Source: G963664585 sp963664585 | Lineage (GTDB): Bacteria > Bacillota > Clostridia > Oscillospirales > Ruminococcaceae | Assembly (NCBI GenBank): GCA_963664585.2 | Contig: CAXXEO010000026.1 | Span: 110,792 to 174,791, forward strand | Reading direction: 5' to 3' | DNA: 64,000 nt | Shown: in pieces, positions 39,394 through 49,757 of the stretch | How the letters are laid out: each line of letters begins with the position of its first letter | How positions within the stretch are numbered: the stretch's first letter is position 1 | Position numbers and translations under genes: made by a program | Notes under the pieces: generated by a model | What the model was told of the DNA's origin: nothing | The model's database searches: none | Seen by the model: the letters and a program-made list of their open reading frames with translations, nothing else

Positions 39394-40257
39394 TTGGCGA
39401 TGCAGAAAAAAGGCGGACTCGGCAAAGGCTTAGAGGCGCTGTTTATAGATAATCACACGGACGACAGAGAGGCGGCGACCCTGCTGCGGATTTCAGAGAT
39501 TGAGCCAAACAAAGGACAGCCGAGGACGAATTTTGATGATGCGGCGCTGATAGAGCTCTGCGATTCGATACGCGAATATGGGGTCTTGTCTCCAATTCTG
39601 GTGCGTCCCCTTCCAGGCGGCCGCTATCAGATTGTAGCGGGCGAACGCAGATGGCGGGCGGCGCGGATGGCGGGGCTTGCCGAAATACCGGTTGTAGTGC
39701 GCCAGACGACAGACCTTGAGACAATGGAACTTGCGCTCGTGGAAAACCTTCAGCGCGAGGACCTCAACCCCATGGAAGAAGCTTTGGGGTATAAAATGCT
39801 GACCGAGCAGTATGGCCTGACGCAAGAGCAGATTGCGGCACGAGTTGGGCGATCTCGACCGGCGGTGACGAACGCCATGAGGCTTTTGACGCTTCCGGAC
39901 CAGATATCGGCCATGGTGCGAAAGGGTGAGCTTTCCACCGGACAGGCGAGGTCACTCCTCTCCTTGCCCGAAGCCATGCGTGAAGAGATGGCATCCCGCG
40001 CGGTACGCGAGGGCTTGACCGTCCGTCAGCTGGAGCGGCTTTGTAATAAGCCATCGTCTCAAGAAAAACCAAAGAAAAAAAACCCCGGAATGGGCGGCGG
40101 GGATAATTTCTACCGCGAAATGGAGCTTGCTCTCCGCGAGGAGCTTGGCCGTGGAGTTACGGTGAAAGCCGATGGAGATAAGGGCAGCATTACGATTGAT
40201 TTTTATTCCAAAGAGGAGCTAAGCGATATTGCAGCTCACCTCACAAAACAGAAATAA
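39394..40257 (+). CDS. parB: Chromosome-partitioning protein ParB/Spo0J
   Basis: CTPase/DNA-clamp protein of 287 residues. The N-terminal Soj-activating segment is KKGGLGKGLEALFID. The CTP-binding domain has IVAGERRWRAARMAGL and VENLQREDLNPMEEA. A helix-turn-helix (LTQEQIAARVGRSRPAVTNAMRLLTLP) reads parS, and a C-terminal dimer domain ends the protein. AGGAGGG is 8 bases before the TTG at 39394 but 14 before the ATG at 39400, so the TTG is the probable start. The two perfect parS sites are its targets. Confidence 0.95.
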   Translation: MAMQKKGGLGKGLEALFIDNHTDDREAATLLRISEIEPNKGQPRTNFDDAALIELCDSIREYGVLSPILVRPLPGGRYQIVAGERRWRAARMAGLAEIPVVVRQTTDLETMELALVENLQREDLNPMEEALGYKMLTEQYGLTQEQIAARVGRSRPAVTNAMRLLTLPDQISAMVRKGELSTGQARSLLSLPEAMREEMASRAVREGLTVRQLERLCNKPSSQEKPKKKNPGMGGGDNFYREMELALREELGRGVTVKADGDKGSITIDFYSKEELSDIAAHLTKQK

Positions 40258-40262
40258 AATAC

Positions 40263-40369
40263 TATAGCCAATTCACTTAAAAACTGGCTATATATAAAAC
40301 GTCATTTTCTTCCCCCGCCTTCGGCGGGGGAAGAAATCACAAGCTTGTTTTCAAGTTAATCAACTTATA
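40263..40369 (-). repeat. R1 palindromic repeat, copy 10
   Basis: Reverse-oriented R1 with a perfect CCCCCGCC-TTC-GGCGGGGG stem, beginning 5 bases after the parB stop and ending 28 bases before serS. It takes the place where a terminator or a T-box leader for serS would be expected; no T-box is visible. Confidence 0.9.
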
Positions 40370-40397
40370 TTATCATTACACGAAAAGGTGATTATAA

Positions 40398-41672
40398 ATG
40401 CTAGACGTAAAAGTAATTCGACAAGATCCCCAGTTTGTTAAGGACGCGATGAAGCGCCGCTGCAAAAATATGGACGCTGCCATAGACGAAATTCTTCTCA
40501 TCGATGAAGAACGACGCCAGCTGACTTCCCGCGCAGACAACCTTAAGGCGGATCAGAACAAGGCCAGTAAAGAGATTCCCTCTATCAAGAAGGCGGGCGG
40601 GGATGTGTCTGCTATTATGGAAAAGATGAAGGGCATTTCCGACGAAGTTAAGGAGTGCGACGCGAGGATCAGTATTCTTGAAGAGCGTCAGCAGCAGGTT
40701 TTATACGAAATTCCCAACATTCCTCACGCCAGTGTACCCAATGGCGCTGACGATAAGGACAACGTTGAGGTGAGAAGGTATAACGAGCCCAAGAAGTTCC
40801 CCTACGAACCCAAGGCGCACTGGGATATTGGCGCAGATCTCGGCATCCTCGATCCCGAAGCAGCCGCAAAGGTCACAGGGGCGCGTTTTCATTTTTACAG
40901 GGGCTTAGGCGCACGGCTTGAACGCTCTGTGATCAACTATTATTTAGATACTCACACTGCGAATGGTTATACCGAAATATTTCCACCGTTTATGGCCAAC
41001 CGCGCCTCGATGACCGCCACCGGCCAGCTTCCCAAGTTCGCCGAGGACATGTTTAAACTTGAGGGGATGGACTATTATCTGATACCCACTGCGGAAGTGC
41101 CGGTGACAAATATTCACCGTGACGAGATTCTTACCGCAGATCGGCTTCCGATTAAATACTGTGCCTATTCTGCTTGCTTCAGGGCCGAGGGTGGGTCAGC
41201 TGGCCGCGATACCCGCGGATTGATCCGCCAACACCAGTTTAACAAGGTAGAACTTGTTAAATTTGTCGATCCTGAAAAAAGCTATGAAGAGCTTGAAGCA
41301 CTGACTGCCGACGCGGAAAGGGTGCTGCAAGGCTTGGGGCTTTCGTACCGCGTAGTGGCCCTCTGCTCGGGTGACATGGGTTTTTCAAGCGCTAAGACCT
41401 ATGATATTGAGGTGTGGATGCCCTCCTATGGTCGGTATGTTGAGATTTCCAGCTGCTCCAACTTTGAGGATTTCCAGGCTCGCCGTGGTGCTATACGCTT
41501 TAAAAGGGATAAAAATGACAAAGCCCAGTTCGCTCACACCTTGAATGGCTCGGGCGTGGCGATTGGACGCACAGTTGCCGCCATCCTTGAAAACTATCAG
41601 AATGAAGATGGCTCCGTTACAGTGCCCGAGGCCCTGCGCTCCTATATGGGTGTGGATAAAATTTGCCGATGA
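40398..41672 (+). CDS. serS: Seryl-tRNA synthetase
   Basis: Class II synthetase of 424 residues that charges tRNA-Ser. The N-terminal coiled-coil arm (about 30-100) is followed by the catalytic core: motif 2 [22 protein letters not shown] and motif 3 [19 protein letters not shown]. The stop overlaps the thioesterase ATG (ATGA), which makes the two genes a coupled pair. AAGGTGAT precedes the ATG. Confidence 0.97.
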   Translation: MLDVKVIRQDPQFVKDAMKRRCKNMDAAIDEILLIDEERRQLTSRADNLKADQNKASKEIPSIKKAGGDVSAIMEKMKGISDEVKECDARISILEERQQQVLYEIPNIPHASVPNGADDKDNVEVRRYNEPKKFPYEPKAHWDIGADLGILDPEAAAKVTGARFHFYRGLGARLERSVINYYLDTHTANGYTEIFPPFMANRASMTATGQLPKFAEDMFKLEGMDYYLIPTAEVPVTNIHRDEILTADRLPIKYCAYSACFRAEGGSAGRDTRGLIRQHQFNKVELVKFVDPEKSYEELEALTADAERVLQGLGLSYRVVALCSGDMGFSSAKTYDIEVWMPSYGRYVEISSCSNFEDFQARRGAIRFKRDKNDKAQFAHTLNGSGVAIGRTVAAILENYQNEDGSVTVPEALRSYMGVDKICR

Positions 41673-42412
41673 GCGGGCAAATTATCGTTGAGAGTCACCC
41701 TTATTCCATTTCTGTGAAAATCCCCCAATTTGATTGTGACGCCGCCGGCCGCCTCAAGCTGTCGGCGGCCCTTCGATATATTCAGCAAGCCTCAACCGGG
41801 CATCTGGATAGTTTGGGGTTGACTCATTCCCTCCTGTACAATGAGAATATCATTTTTGTCCTTGTTTCGCTGGCCTTAAAAGCACACCGTCTTCCCAGTG
41901 CCCGAGAAGAAATCGAGATTAGAACCTGTCCTGCCGCGCAAAACGGAGTGCAGATGATCAGAGAGACTCTTATTGTTTCGCCGGAGGGAGAGCTTCTGAT
42001 CGAGTGCCAGGCCGCTTGGGCAATGATTGATCCTTTTACGAGAAGACTTTTAAAGCCATCTTGCTTTAAGTATCAGCTTCCTCAGCTCAGGGAATGGCAT
42101 CCATTTCAAGATCCGTCCAAGGTGCGTCTCTCTGAGGCGAAAAACGAAGTGTGCCTCTGGCCTGTTCGGTATTCCCACTTGGATCTGAATGGTCATCTCA
42201 ACAACACCGTATATGCCGATATTGTCATGGATTCTTTGCCGATTGAGACTGCCTTGGGGCAAATCGTCTCTGAACTTCGTTTGCGGTATAAAAAAGAGGT
42301 GAAGTATGGAGATGTTTTATCCTTACGTGCGGACAGCCATGAAAAAGAGTGGACGGTTACCGGCTACAATGGGGAAGACCTCTGTTTCGAGGCATTGGTA
42401 AGCTTCGTATAG
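41669..42412 (+). CDS. Acyl-ACP thioesterase family protein
   Basis: Double hot-dog protein of 247 residues. The first domain ([30 protein letters not shown]) and second domain ([24 protein letters not shown]) match bacterial relatives of plant FatA/FatB thioesterases, including the DLNGHLNN active-site stretch. It would release fatty acids from acyl carrier protein. The ATG at 41669 overlaps the serS stop. Why it is linked to serS is not evident. Substrate chain length cannot be read from the sequence. Confidence 0.85.
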   Translation: MSGQIIVESHPYSISVKIPQFDCDAAGRLKLSAALRYIQQASTGHLDSLGLTHSLLYNENIIFVLVSLALKAHRLPSAREEIEIRTCPAAQNGVQMIRETLIVSPEGELLIECQAAWAMIDPFTRRLLKPSCFKYQLPQLREWHPFQDPSKVRLSEAKNEVCLWPVRYSHLDLNGHLNNTVYADIVMDSLPIETALGQIVSELRLRYKKEVKYGDVLSLRADSHEKEWTVTGYNGEDLCFEALVSFV

Positions 42413-43951
<1,539 letters not shown>

Positions 43952-43970
43952 GACATATATTTTCCAATAG

Positions 43971-44017
43971 TTCCGCCTTTGTTTTCCCTGTTGGAAGCGG
44001 TGAAAACAAAGGCGGAA
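43971..44017. terminator. Hairpin after guaB
   Basis: A perfect 16-base stem, TTCCGCCTTTGTTTTC against GAAAACAAAGGCGGAA, loop of 15 bases, 20 bases after the guaB stop. No T run follows, but it probably ends or stabilises the guaB mRNA. Confidence 0.65.
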
Positions 44018-44054
44018 TAACAAGGGCATCTAAACAGGACTTAGTATGTTCTGT

Positions 44055-44159
44055 TATAGCCACTCAACTTAAAAACTGGCTATATATAAAACGTCATTTT
44101 CTTCCCCCGCCTTCGGTGGGGGAAGAAATCACAAGCGAGTTTTCAAGTTAATCAACTAT
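44055..44159 (-). repeat. R1 palindromic repeat, copy 11
   Basis: Reverse-oriented R1 (TTCGGT loop; AAGCGAG instead of AAGCTTG). Lies between guaB and the tRNA promoter. Confidence 0.9.
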
Positions 44160-44214
44160 TCTTATTAAAACTGAAATGTTTGTACATAATGAAAATGAAG
44201 TCTGCATTTTGTTG

Positions 44215-44243
44215 TTGACAGGGGATAAACTATAGGTTATAAT
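44215..44243 (+). promoter_or_regulatory. tRNA operon promoter
   Basis: Perfect consensus TTGACA (44215-44220) - 17 bases - TATAAT (44238-44243), 30 bases before tRNA-Met. Confidence 0.9.
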
Positions 44244-44272
44244 AGGCTCTGTCCCCAAACGGGGAGATATGT

Positions 44273-44349
44273 GGCGGCATAGCTCAGCTGGCTAGAGCAT
44301 TCGGTTCATACCCGAAGTGTCGTTGGTTCAAATCCAATTGCCGCTACCA
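44273..44349 (+). tRNA. tRNA-Met (CAT)
   Basis: 77 bases, with the CCA end encoded. The acceptor stem GGCGGCA pairs with TGCCGCT (G:T at the first pair, as in other Firmicute elongator tRNA-Met). The D arm is AGCTCAGCTGGCTAGAGC, the anticodon loop TTCATAC with anticodon CAT, and the T arm GGTTCAAATCC. The G:T first pair is compatible with an elongator and does not resemble the mismatched initiator, so it is called elongator. Confidence 0.93.
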
Positions 44350-44421
44350 TTAAAGGCTAAGGATGGGAAGCAAGAACCGCAGAAAGCTCTTGCCTCCTCC
44401 CTTATCCAATATCTATATTAA

Positions 44422-44496
44422 GGCCCGTTGGTCAAGCGGTTAAGACACCGCCCTTTCACGGCGGCTACATGGGTTCAAATCCCGTACGGGTCACCA
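44422..44496 (+). tRNA. tRNA-Glu (TTC)
   Basis: 75 bases, with the CCA end encoded. The acceptor stem GGCCCGT pairs with ACGGGTC; the anticodon loop CTTTCAC has anticodon TTC; the T arm is GGGTTCAAATCCC. Follows tRNA-Met by 72 bases and probably shares its promoter. Confidence 0.95.
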
Positions 44497-44516
44497 GCAG
44501 CTTCAATGTTGCAATC

Positions 44517-44550
44517 AAAAAATGCGCTCACATTTTTGTGGGCGCATTTT
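44517..44550 (+). terminator. Terminator after tRNA-Glu
   Basis: AAAATGCGC pairs with GCGCATTTT around TCACATTTTTGTGG, with Ts in the descending arm. Confidence 0.8.
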
Positions 44551-44988
44551 GCTGTGTTAAAAAACATTTTTGCCAGAATAATGAAGAAGCTTTTGTTCTG
44601 TGCTAAAATAGAGGTATTGATTTTATTTTTATCCATGTTGGGAGGTTGTTTTTTGAAACAGAATATTTATGATAATCAGGCTTTCTTTGACGGTTATACG
44701 AAACTACGGAATAATGTTGATAGCGCCAATACATTAGAAGAAAAGCCCTCTCTTTTTTCTATGCTTCCTACTCTTGCAAATAAAAGCATATTAGATTTAG
44801 GCTGTGGATATGGTGAAAATTGCATGGTCTTTTCTGAAATGAGGGCTGCGAGAGTAGTCGGAATCGATATTTCCACAAAGATGCTGGAGGTCGCCAAACT
44901 CGAACATAATGGAAAAAACATCATGTATCTGAATATGGGGATGGAAGATATTTCGATAGTAACAGGCAAATTTGATGTTGTAGTCAGT

Positions 44989-46043
44989 TGCTACATTGTC
45001 AAGCCAAATGCGACAGTTCGAGCAGAAAGAGCTGGGAAGGTGTATTCCAATTAAGACATTTTCGGGGTCTGTTGTTTATAAGCAGAAGAGAAGAAGATAG
45101 GTTTTGATGAGAAACAGTGGACAGAACAGTACCTTTCGGAAAGAACTCTCTGAGCAAACCGTTACCGTACTCATTGCTTCCTCTCTGATGCGGACAATAT
45201 GGATCAGCGAAATAAAGAGTTAAGCCTAGATCTTTCTGGATTACATCATAACAGGCAAATTCACCGCCACGATCTGTTGTTGCTGTTTTGAATGTGCCTT
45301 GTGGCAATAAAGTGTGCAGGTGCTTGATTGCAGCTTCCATGGAAGCTGCCGTTCGATCAGGAATGGGAACGGCTGTATAGAACCTTGTTTTTCGTTCCAC
45401 AAAGGTGGCCAAGCAACCACCGGAACCCCTAGAGGAAACCACCGTATCAAGTTCCCAATGCCCAAATGTTTCTCTGGTATATACCTCTTTGGGTCTCTTG
45501 TGGATAGAAGTACCACGAGCATAATGCGCAAGATTTTTACAGCTTCTCTTTTTTCCATTACGGCGCAGCACATCTGCGGTGAGTCCGTTCAGTCGTCCGG
45601 CATAAAGCCAGTTGTATATTGTTTTAAAGCTCAGTTGGCTTGAAGTAACGGTATGTGATATTTGTTCTGGCGACCAGGTCTCTTTCAGCTTTTCTGCCAC
45701 AGCTGCGCACAACTCCTCGTTCCATTTCCCTTGAGGTTTGCTGTTGTGCCGTTTCTTCTGGTAATCCAGTTGTGCTTCTTCTGCGTTATACGCTCGGGCA
45801 CCGTAAAAACGTTTCAATTCTCTAGCGATACTGCTGTGGTGACATCCCAGACGTGATGCGATTTTCCGGGTCGTATATCCGATTTGACGGAGTTCCTCTA
45901 TCTTTCCTCGTTCGAATGTTGTAAAATGGTGATGGCTCATGGCTGCCTCCTTGTGTGAATGTTGTTGTTGCAAACTCTATTCTACACGTTTTGGCCGCCT
46001 TGGGCTATCTTTTTTCTGTCGCATTTCATTTTACAATGTAGCA
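44989..46043 (-). mobile_element. IS30-family insertion sequence
   Basis: 1055 bp bounded by imperfect inverted repeats of about 28 bp. The left end is TGCTACATTGTCAAGCC and the right end, read inward, is TGCTACATTGTAAAATG; both continue with AAATGCGACAG. A 2-bp GT duplication flanks it, consistent with the short target duplications of IS30 elements. It carries one intact transposase gene. The host reading frame can be rebuilt exactly, so the insertion is recent. Confidence 0.93.
44999..45940 (-). CDS. IS30 family transposase
   Basis: DDE transposase of 313 residues from the ATG at 45940 (AAGGAGG upstream). The N-terminal helix-turn-helix is FTTFERGKIEELRQIGYTTRKIASRLGCHHSSIARELKR. Catalytic region: Asp in WELDTV, Asp in TTDRGGEF, and Glu in the IS30-type stretch QRGSNEYGNGLLREFFPKGT. 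The tail INNRPRKCLNWNTPSQLF is typical. The gene is full length and the stop overlaps the left inverted repeat, so the element looks active. Confidence 0.95.
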   Translation of the reverse strand: MSHHHFTTFERGKIEELRQIGYTTRKIASRLGCHHSSIARELKRFYGARAYNAEEAQLDYQKKRHNSKPQGKWNEELCAAVAEKLKETWSPEQISHTVTSSQLSFKTIYNWLYAGRLNGLTADVLRRNGKKRSCKNLAHYARGTSIHKRPKEVYTRETFGHWELDTVVSSRGSGGCLATFVERKTRFYTAVPIPDRTAASMEAAIKHLHTLLPQGTFKTATTDRGGEFACYDVIQKDLGLTLYFADPYCPHQRGSNEYGNGLLREFFPKGTVLSTVSHQNLSSSLLLINNRPRKCLNWNTPSQLFLLELSHLA

Positions 46044-46497
46044 GTTCTCTAGCGGTACACTATGTTTGGGATTTCAGAAGACTGGTTCGTGACATAAACC
46101 TTCTGCTCAATGATGGAGGCATTTTTATTTTCTCACAGGAACATCCCCTTACAACAGCTCCGGTTGAGGGCGCGAAATGGATTAAAGATGAGAATGGTAA
46201 TGTAGATCACTATCGATTGAAGGATTATGCAAAAAGTGGTGAAAGACGGGTAAAATGGATTGTTAATGATGTAATCAAATATCACCGGACATTTTCGGAT
46301 ATATTGAATGCACTTATATCAGCTGGTTTTTCCATTGAACAAGTCATGGAGCCTGTTCCGTCAGAAGAAACCATCAGACGGTTGCCTGCTTGCGGGAAAG
46401 ATGTCCATAAGCCTAATTTCCTTATTGTTAAATCACGAAAAACAAAATGGCAAGAGTAAATGCATTTTATAATCAATTTAAAACAGGCGGTGTTAAA

Positions 46498-47187
46498 ATG
46501 GACAGAAGAATACCCCTATCCAGTACGGTTAATACAAGGGACTTAGGCGGTTATGGTACAGAAGACGGAAAAACAACAAAATTCGGACGAGTGTTGCGAA
46601 GTGAAGTGCCATTAGTTTTAAATGCAGAAGACATTGCCCTTTTATCAGTTTTAGGGATTGAAACCGCAATAGACCTTCGTTCTTGTGACGAAACTATCAT
46701 AAAACCAAGTGCATTTGCGCATAATTCCCAATTTCAATACTATTCATGCCCATTTCGCATGGGAAACAGGCATCCGCTGTCAAGGGACGAAATCCCTGAA
46801 CTTTACGGAGAAATACTTGCGGATTTCGCAGCCATGCGTTCTATTATGAGGAATATTGCCAACCAAGAAGGCGGTGTACTATTCCACTGCGCCTTTGGAA
46901 AGGACAGAACGGGGATTGTCGCCGCTGTAATGCTGCTTATTTCTCATGTGAAATTAAGCGATATTCTTGCAGACTATCAGGTTTCTTATACTTACTTACG
47001 GTTTCTAGTCAGAGAGCTGCATGAAAGTCATCCTGAACTTCCGCGCTTTATCGGACGTTCTGATATGGAAGACATGGAAATTACACTGGAGCATTTTGTG
47101 AGTCAGTATGGCGATGCTGAGACGTATTTACAAACAATAGGTTTAACGCCAAATGAGATTTATGTTTTACAAAACAAGTTATTTTAA
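46498..47187 (+). CDS. Tyrosine-protein phosphatase (Y_phosphatase3 type)
   Basis: Protein of 229 residues. It opens RRIPLSSTVNTRDLGGYGTEDG and carries the P-loop HCAFGKDRTG with the catalytic Cys131 and Arg137, as in IphP-like dual-specificity phosphatases. Cytoplasmic; no signal peptide. The ATG at 46498 begins the conserved part; an earlier ATG at 46447 would overlap the methyltransferase end but has no ribosome site. It follows the split methyltransferase closely and was probably co-transcribed with it. Substrate unknown; phosphoprotein or phosphoinositide are family options. Confidence 0.88.
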   Translation: MDRRIPLSSTVNTRDLGGYGTEDGKTTKFGRVLRSEVPLVLNAEDIALLSVLGIETAIDLRSCDETIIKPSAFAHNSQFQYYSCPFRMGNRHPLSRDEIPELYGEILADFAAMRSIMRNIANQEGGVLFHCAFGKDRTGIVAAVMLLISHVKLSDILADYQVSYTYLRFLVRELHESHPELPRFIGRSDMEDMEITLEHFVSQYGDAETYLQTIGLTPNEIYVLQNKLF

Positions 47188-47201
47188 AATCTGCATAAAA
47201 C

Positions 47202-47234
47202 TAGCGGCTGCTTAGTTTCGGCCGCTATTTTTTA
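47202..47234 (+). terminator. Terminator after the phosphatase gene
   Basis: TAGCGGC pairs with GCCGCTA around TGCTTAGTTTCG, followed by TTTTTTAAT. Starts 14 bases after the stop. Another stem with a CCCATCGGGGCGGG core follows at 47249-47272. Confidence 0.85.
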
Positions 47235-47290
47235 ATAATCCTGTTTGCATCTCCCCATCGGGGCGGGAGATAGGAACAAAGAACTTCCCA

Positions 47291-48703
47291 TTAATCAGGA
47301 TTTTGTATAATCAGTACCTCAGCTTTCATCCTGTCCAAAGAAAGGACGGTATGCCGGACAAGTCTGTTTTCAAGATAACTATAGACCGATAGGTCGCACT
47401 GACCGAATCGTTGCTGAAGGGGAGACTGCCGCAAAGTCACTAAAGCGGCCTTATTCAATGGGATAACAGCCGTATGGAGATAAAATCCCCGTGAATAACG
47501 CAAGGTATACACACCACCGCGGAAAGAAACCCCAGTATAAAAATAATCCAAGACACGTATAATGCCGTACCAAAGGATTGGAATTATGACAATCAGCGTG
47601 GCAAAGCGTATAAAATCCTCGAGCTGTGGGGACAAACGGATTAAAATTGGACTGGAAGCCAGGATGACGCAAAGCAAAAGCAAGGGGAGGCTTAGAAATC
47701 GAACGATTGCTCCTTTTGTACACCGTAAGCTGACAGGGGAGGGGAGAAGCTCAGGTAAAAGCCGCGCAAGGTGTTTGTCCATGCCAGCTCTTCGTTCTGA
47801 CGGGATCAGGGTGGAAATATCCCCCTTCTCCCCGCGGCAGCCTGCTGTGGCGACAAAGACGGAATAGAGTCCGAGAAGAACAGTGGGTATGCTGCGTCGG
47901 ATGTCAAGATAAGCGATGTCTGGTATATGAAAAAGGGTACGGCGGTTGACCAAGGCGCCGGCCTGCATCAAAATATGATGATTCACCCTTGTCAACGAGA
48001 AGCGGCTGTGCCGTTGGAGGTTGAGAAGAAACGCCACTGACCAACCCAATAGAACCATATAGCCAACGAGCGCCGTCGCGGGTGGAATGCCAAATCTGGC
48101 CAGACGCGCCAGTTCCTCAAGGCTGCCGAAAAACCGATTGGCAACCTTGGGCCCCAATAAGCGTCCGGTTTGTCCTATGGCAGTAGCAATCAGAAGAATT
48201 CCGGCGAAAGAGTTGGAGGCCACCATAGAAAGGGCGGCCAACTGCCACGGGCGGGCCCGGTAAGAACCCGTGAGCGAGTACTCGCCCATCAGTCCCGATA
48301 CCTGAGCGGCATAGACCGGCACGACAAAGTCGGCGGACGAATAGGAGCCGCCGCAGGTATCGATTTGCAAAAGAAGGGCGCCCAAGGGACGCATATACCA
48401 CGGCCTCACCGCCGATAAAACTGCGACTCTTGATGCGGGTATGAAGATAGTGCGCCGCTTTATGATCCCTTTGGATATAGTAAATAATGTAGCAGAATAC
48501 TCTATATTGTATAAAAGCCACTTTGCTATACTGATAGTTATTAACATGCACAATAAAGAGAGATCAAACCACAGGCTAGACTGCCCACTATTTACGTTGC
48601 TCTCGCCAGTAACGAAAAGCCTCCGCATCAGGGAGAGAACAAAAATCAGTGAAAAGCGAAAAAAGACCCAGAGAATATAGATGGGGTGTGGACGTTTATT
48701 CAT
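47291..48703 (-). CDS. YdbT-like membrane protein with bacterial PH domains
   Basis: Protein of 470 residues with several membrane segments (about 8-28, 50-66, 160-180, 210-230, 350-400) and PH-like (bPH2, formerly DUF304) segments between them: KGIIKRRTIFIPASRVAVLSAVRPW, ILMQAGALVNRRTLFHIPDIAYLDI and FRGGVYTLRYSRGFYLHTAVIPLNK. Matches the YdbT family in length and layout. The start overlaps the ydbS-like gene by 8 bases, with AAGGAG upstream. In Bacillus the pair is linked to resistance to membrane-active compounds; the role here is inferred. Confidence 0.8.
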   Translation of the reverse strand: MNKRPHPIYILWVFFRFSLIFVLSLMRRLFVTGESNVNSGQSSLWFDLSLLCMLITISIAKWLLYNIEYSATLFTISKGIIKRRTIFIPASRVAVLSAVRPWYMRPLGALLLQIDTCGGSYSSADFVVPVYAAQVSGLMGEYSLTGSYRARPWQLAALSMVASNSFAGILLIATAIGQTGRLLGPKVANRFFGSLEELARLARFGIPPATALVGYMVLLGWSVAFLLNLQRHSRFSLTRVNHHILMQAGALVNRRTLFHIPDIAYLDIRRSIPTVLLGLYSVFVATAGCRGEKGDISTLIPSERRAGMDKHLARLLPELLPSPVSLRCTKGAIVRFLSLPLLLLCVILASSPILIRLSPQLEDFIRFATLIVIIPILWYGIIRVLDYFYTGVSFRGGVYTLRYSRGFYLHTAVIPLNKAALVTLRQSPLQQRFGQCDLSVYSYLENRLVRHTVLSLDRMKAEVLIIQNPD

Positions 48704-49181
48704 CGGCGCTCTCCTTTTTGCTTACCGGTAGAAGTGCGGCTTTTATCCTGTGGGCAGTTTTTGGGGTAAGCCCGGCAATCGTAAGTCTCCCGCCCATAGC
48801 ATATACCGATAAGCTGCAAAGGCCCAGCATGTGTTCAATGGGAAGAGTACTGATCTCCACGAACTGAATACCCGCTATGGAGAGGCGGCGAACTTTTTGG
48901 TACAGAAATCCGCTGGAAAGAGAAAGGCCGTACTGATCAAAGTCATAGTGGTAGCGGTTGAAGACACAAGGGAGATAACAAGCGGCGAAAACCGACATTG
49001 CCAGCGTCCACAAGGCGGACAGCAGAAGCCACAATGTGCGTTGCGAAGAAAAAATGGGAGATAAAAGCAGCGCGGGAAGAATGGCAGACAGCAAAGTGCG
49101 TATCCGCCAAAGAGACAAAAGCTGCTTGCTTGGCTTACCATCCTTCGTAAAAATGCCTCCAGTGGTTATAAAATATGTCAT
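48696..49181 (-). CDS. YdbS-like PH-domain membrane protein
   Basis: Protein of 161 residues with two membrane segments (about 28-45 and 50-72) followed by one bPH2 domain (YHYDFDQYGLSLSSGFLYQKVRRLSIAGIQFVEISTLPIEHMLGLCSLSVYAMGG). Partner of the overlapping YdbT-like gene. The ribosome site and promoter lie in the AT-rich region upstream. Confidence 0.8.
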   Translation of the reverse strand: MTYFITTGGIFTKDGKPSKQLLSLWRIRTLLSAILPALLLSPIFSSQRTLWLLLSALWTLAMSVFAACYLPCVFNRYHYDFDQYGLSLSSGFLYQKVRRLSIAGIQFVEISTLPIEHMLGLCSLSVYAMGGRLTIAGLTPKTAHRIKAALLPVSKKESADE

Positions 49182-49757
49182 TTACTCTATATGGAAGCTA
49201 CAATAAACAGGGTAAAGGAATAGGGCGGCTAAATATGAATGCACAGGTCACAAGAATTTAGTGGGCATCCGATAATCAAAGGGGATTGATAAGGTCTTTC
49301 GACTTAATCTAGCCCTCTTGAAAGCCAACAAATTAAAAAATCTGAACGTTGTCCGCCCCTTATTTAGTGATTTAGAAAGAGGAAGAAGCTATTGCAATTT
49401 AGAGAATTGCTTCAAAAATAGAAAAAGTCAGCCAATCGGAAACCACAGCATTAATACTAAAAGGACAGTTTAAATCAATAAATACAATTGGCAATCGAAT
49501 TTAGTGGCTAAAAAGCCAATGATAAGTCTTGGTTTTGTGTTTAATAATCTATCGCCCCGCATAAATGTGAAGTCGAATTAGTATTAGAAGTACGTTACTC
49601 CCGTAATCTTTGTTGCGGGATAAGAGTACAAGTCGTAAGAGATGCATTTAATAATAACCAGCATGAACTAGAGCGAACAAACAAATAGCGTTAATATCTT
49701 GAAAAATGCTATGAAAAATGGCATAATATATTGACTGTTTAAAGAGGGTGTGCCACC
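49182..49757. other. AT-rich intergenic region between ydbS-like and flippase genes
   Basis: About 575 bases with no supportable gene. Two segments, near 49254 and 49495, start with the same GAATTTAGTGG and share ATAA.TC and TTAAT..TCT stretches, so they may be remains of a direct repeat. A promoter for the flippase is at the right end. No R1 or R2 copy is present. Confidence 0.5.
49699..49727 (+). promoter_or_regulatory. Promoter of the flippase gene
   Basis: TTGAAA (49699-49704) - 17 bases - CATAAT (49722-49727), 30 bases before the GTG start. Confidence 0.6.

Larger units (their letters stand above)
44653..46459 (+). pseudogene. SAM-dependent methyltransferase split by an IS30 element
   Basis: The 5' part runs from a TTG start at 44653 (GGAGG 7 bases upstream) to 44988 and has the class I SAM motif ILDLGCGYG (residues 46-54) and VVGIDIS. 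The 3' part begins at 46046 with SLAVHYVWDFRRLVRDINLLLNDGG and ends at 46459. Removing the insertion and one copy of the 2-bp GT duplication joins FDVVVS to SLAVHYV in frame and gives a protein of about 249 residues. The family is the broad Methyltransf_11/25 type; the substrate is unknown. The insertion must inactivate it unless it excises. Confidence 0.9.

Noticed and set aside
40258..40397. T-box leader for serS
   Set aside because: The gap is filled by an R1 copy; no specifier stem or T-box sequence is present.
43971..44017. Perfect 16-base stem after guaB as a mobile element end
   Set aside because: No second copy and no element beside it; a terminator or mRNA-stabilising stem is simpler.
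44350..44421. A third tRNA between tRNA-Met and tRNA-Glu
   Set aside because: Only partial pairing (GGAAGCAAGA..CTCTTGCCTCC) and no cloverleaf; it is a spacer stem at most.
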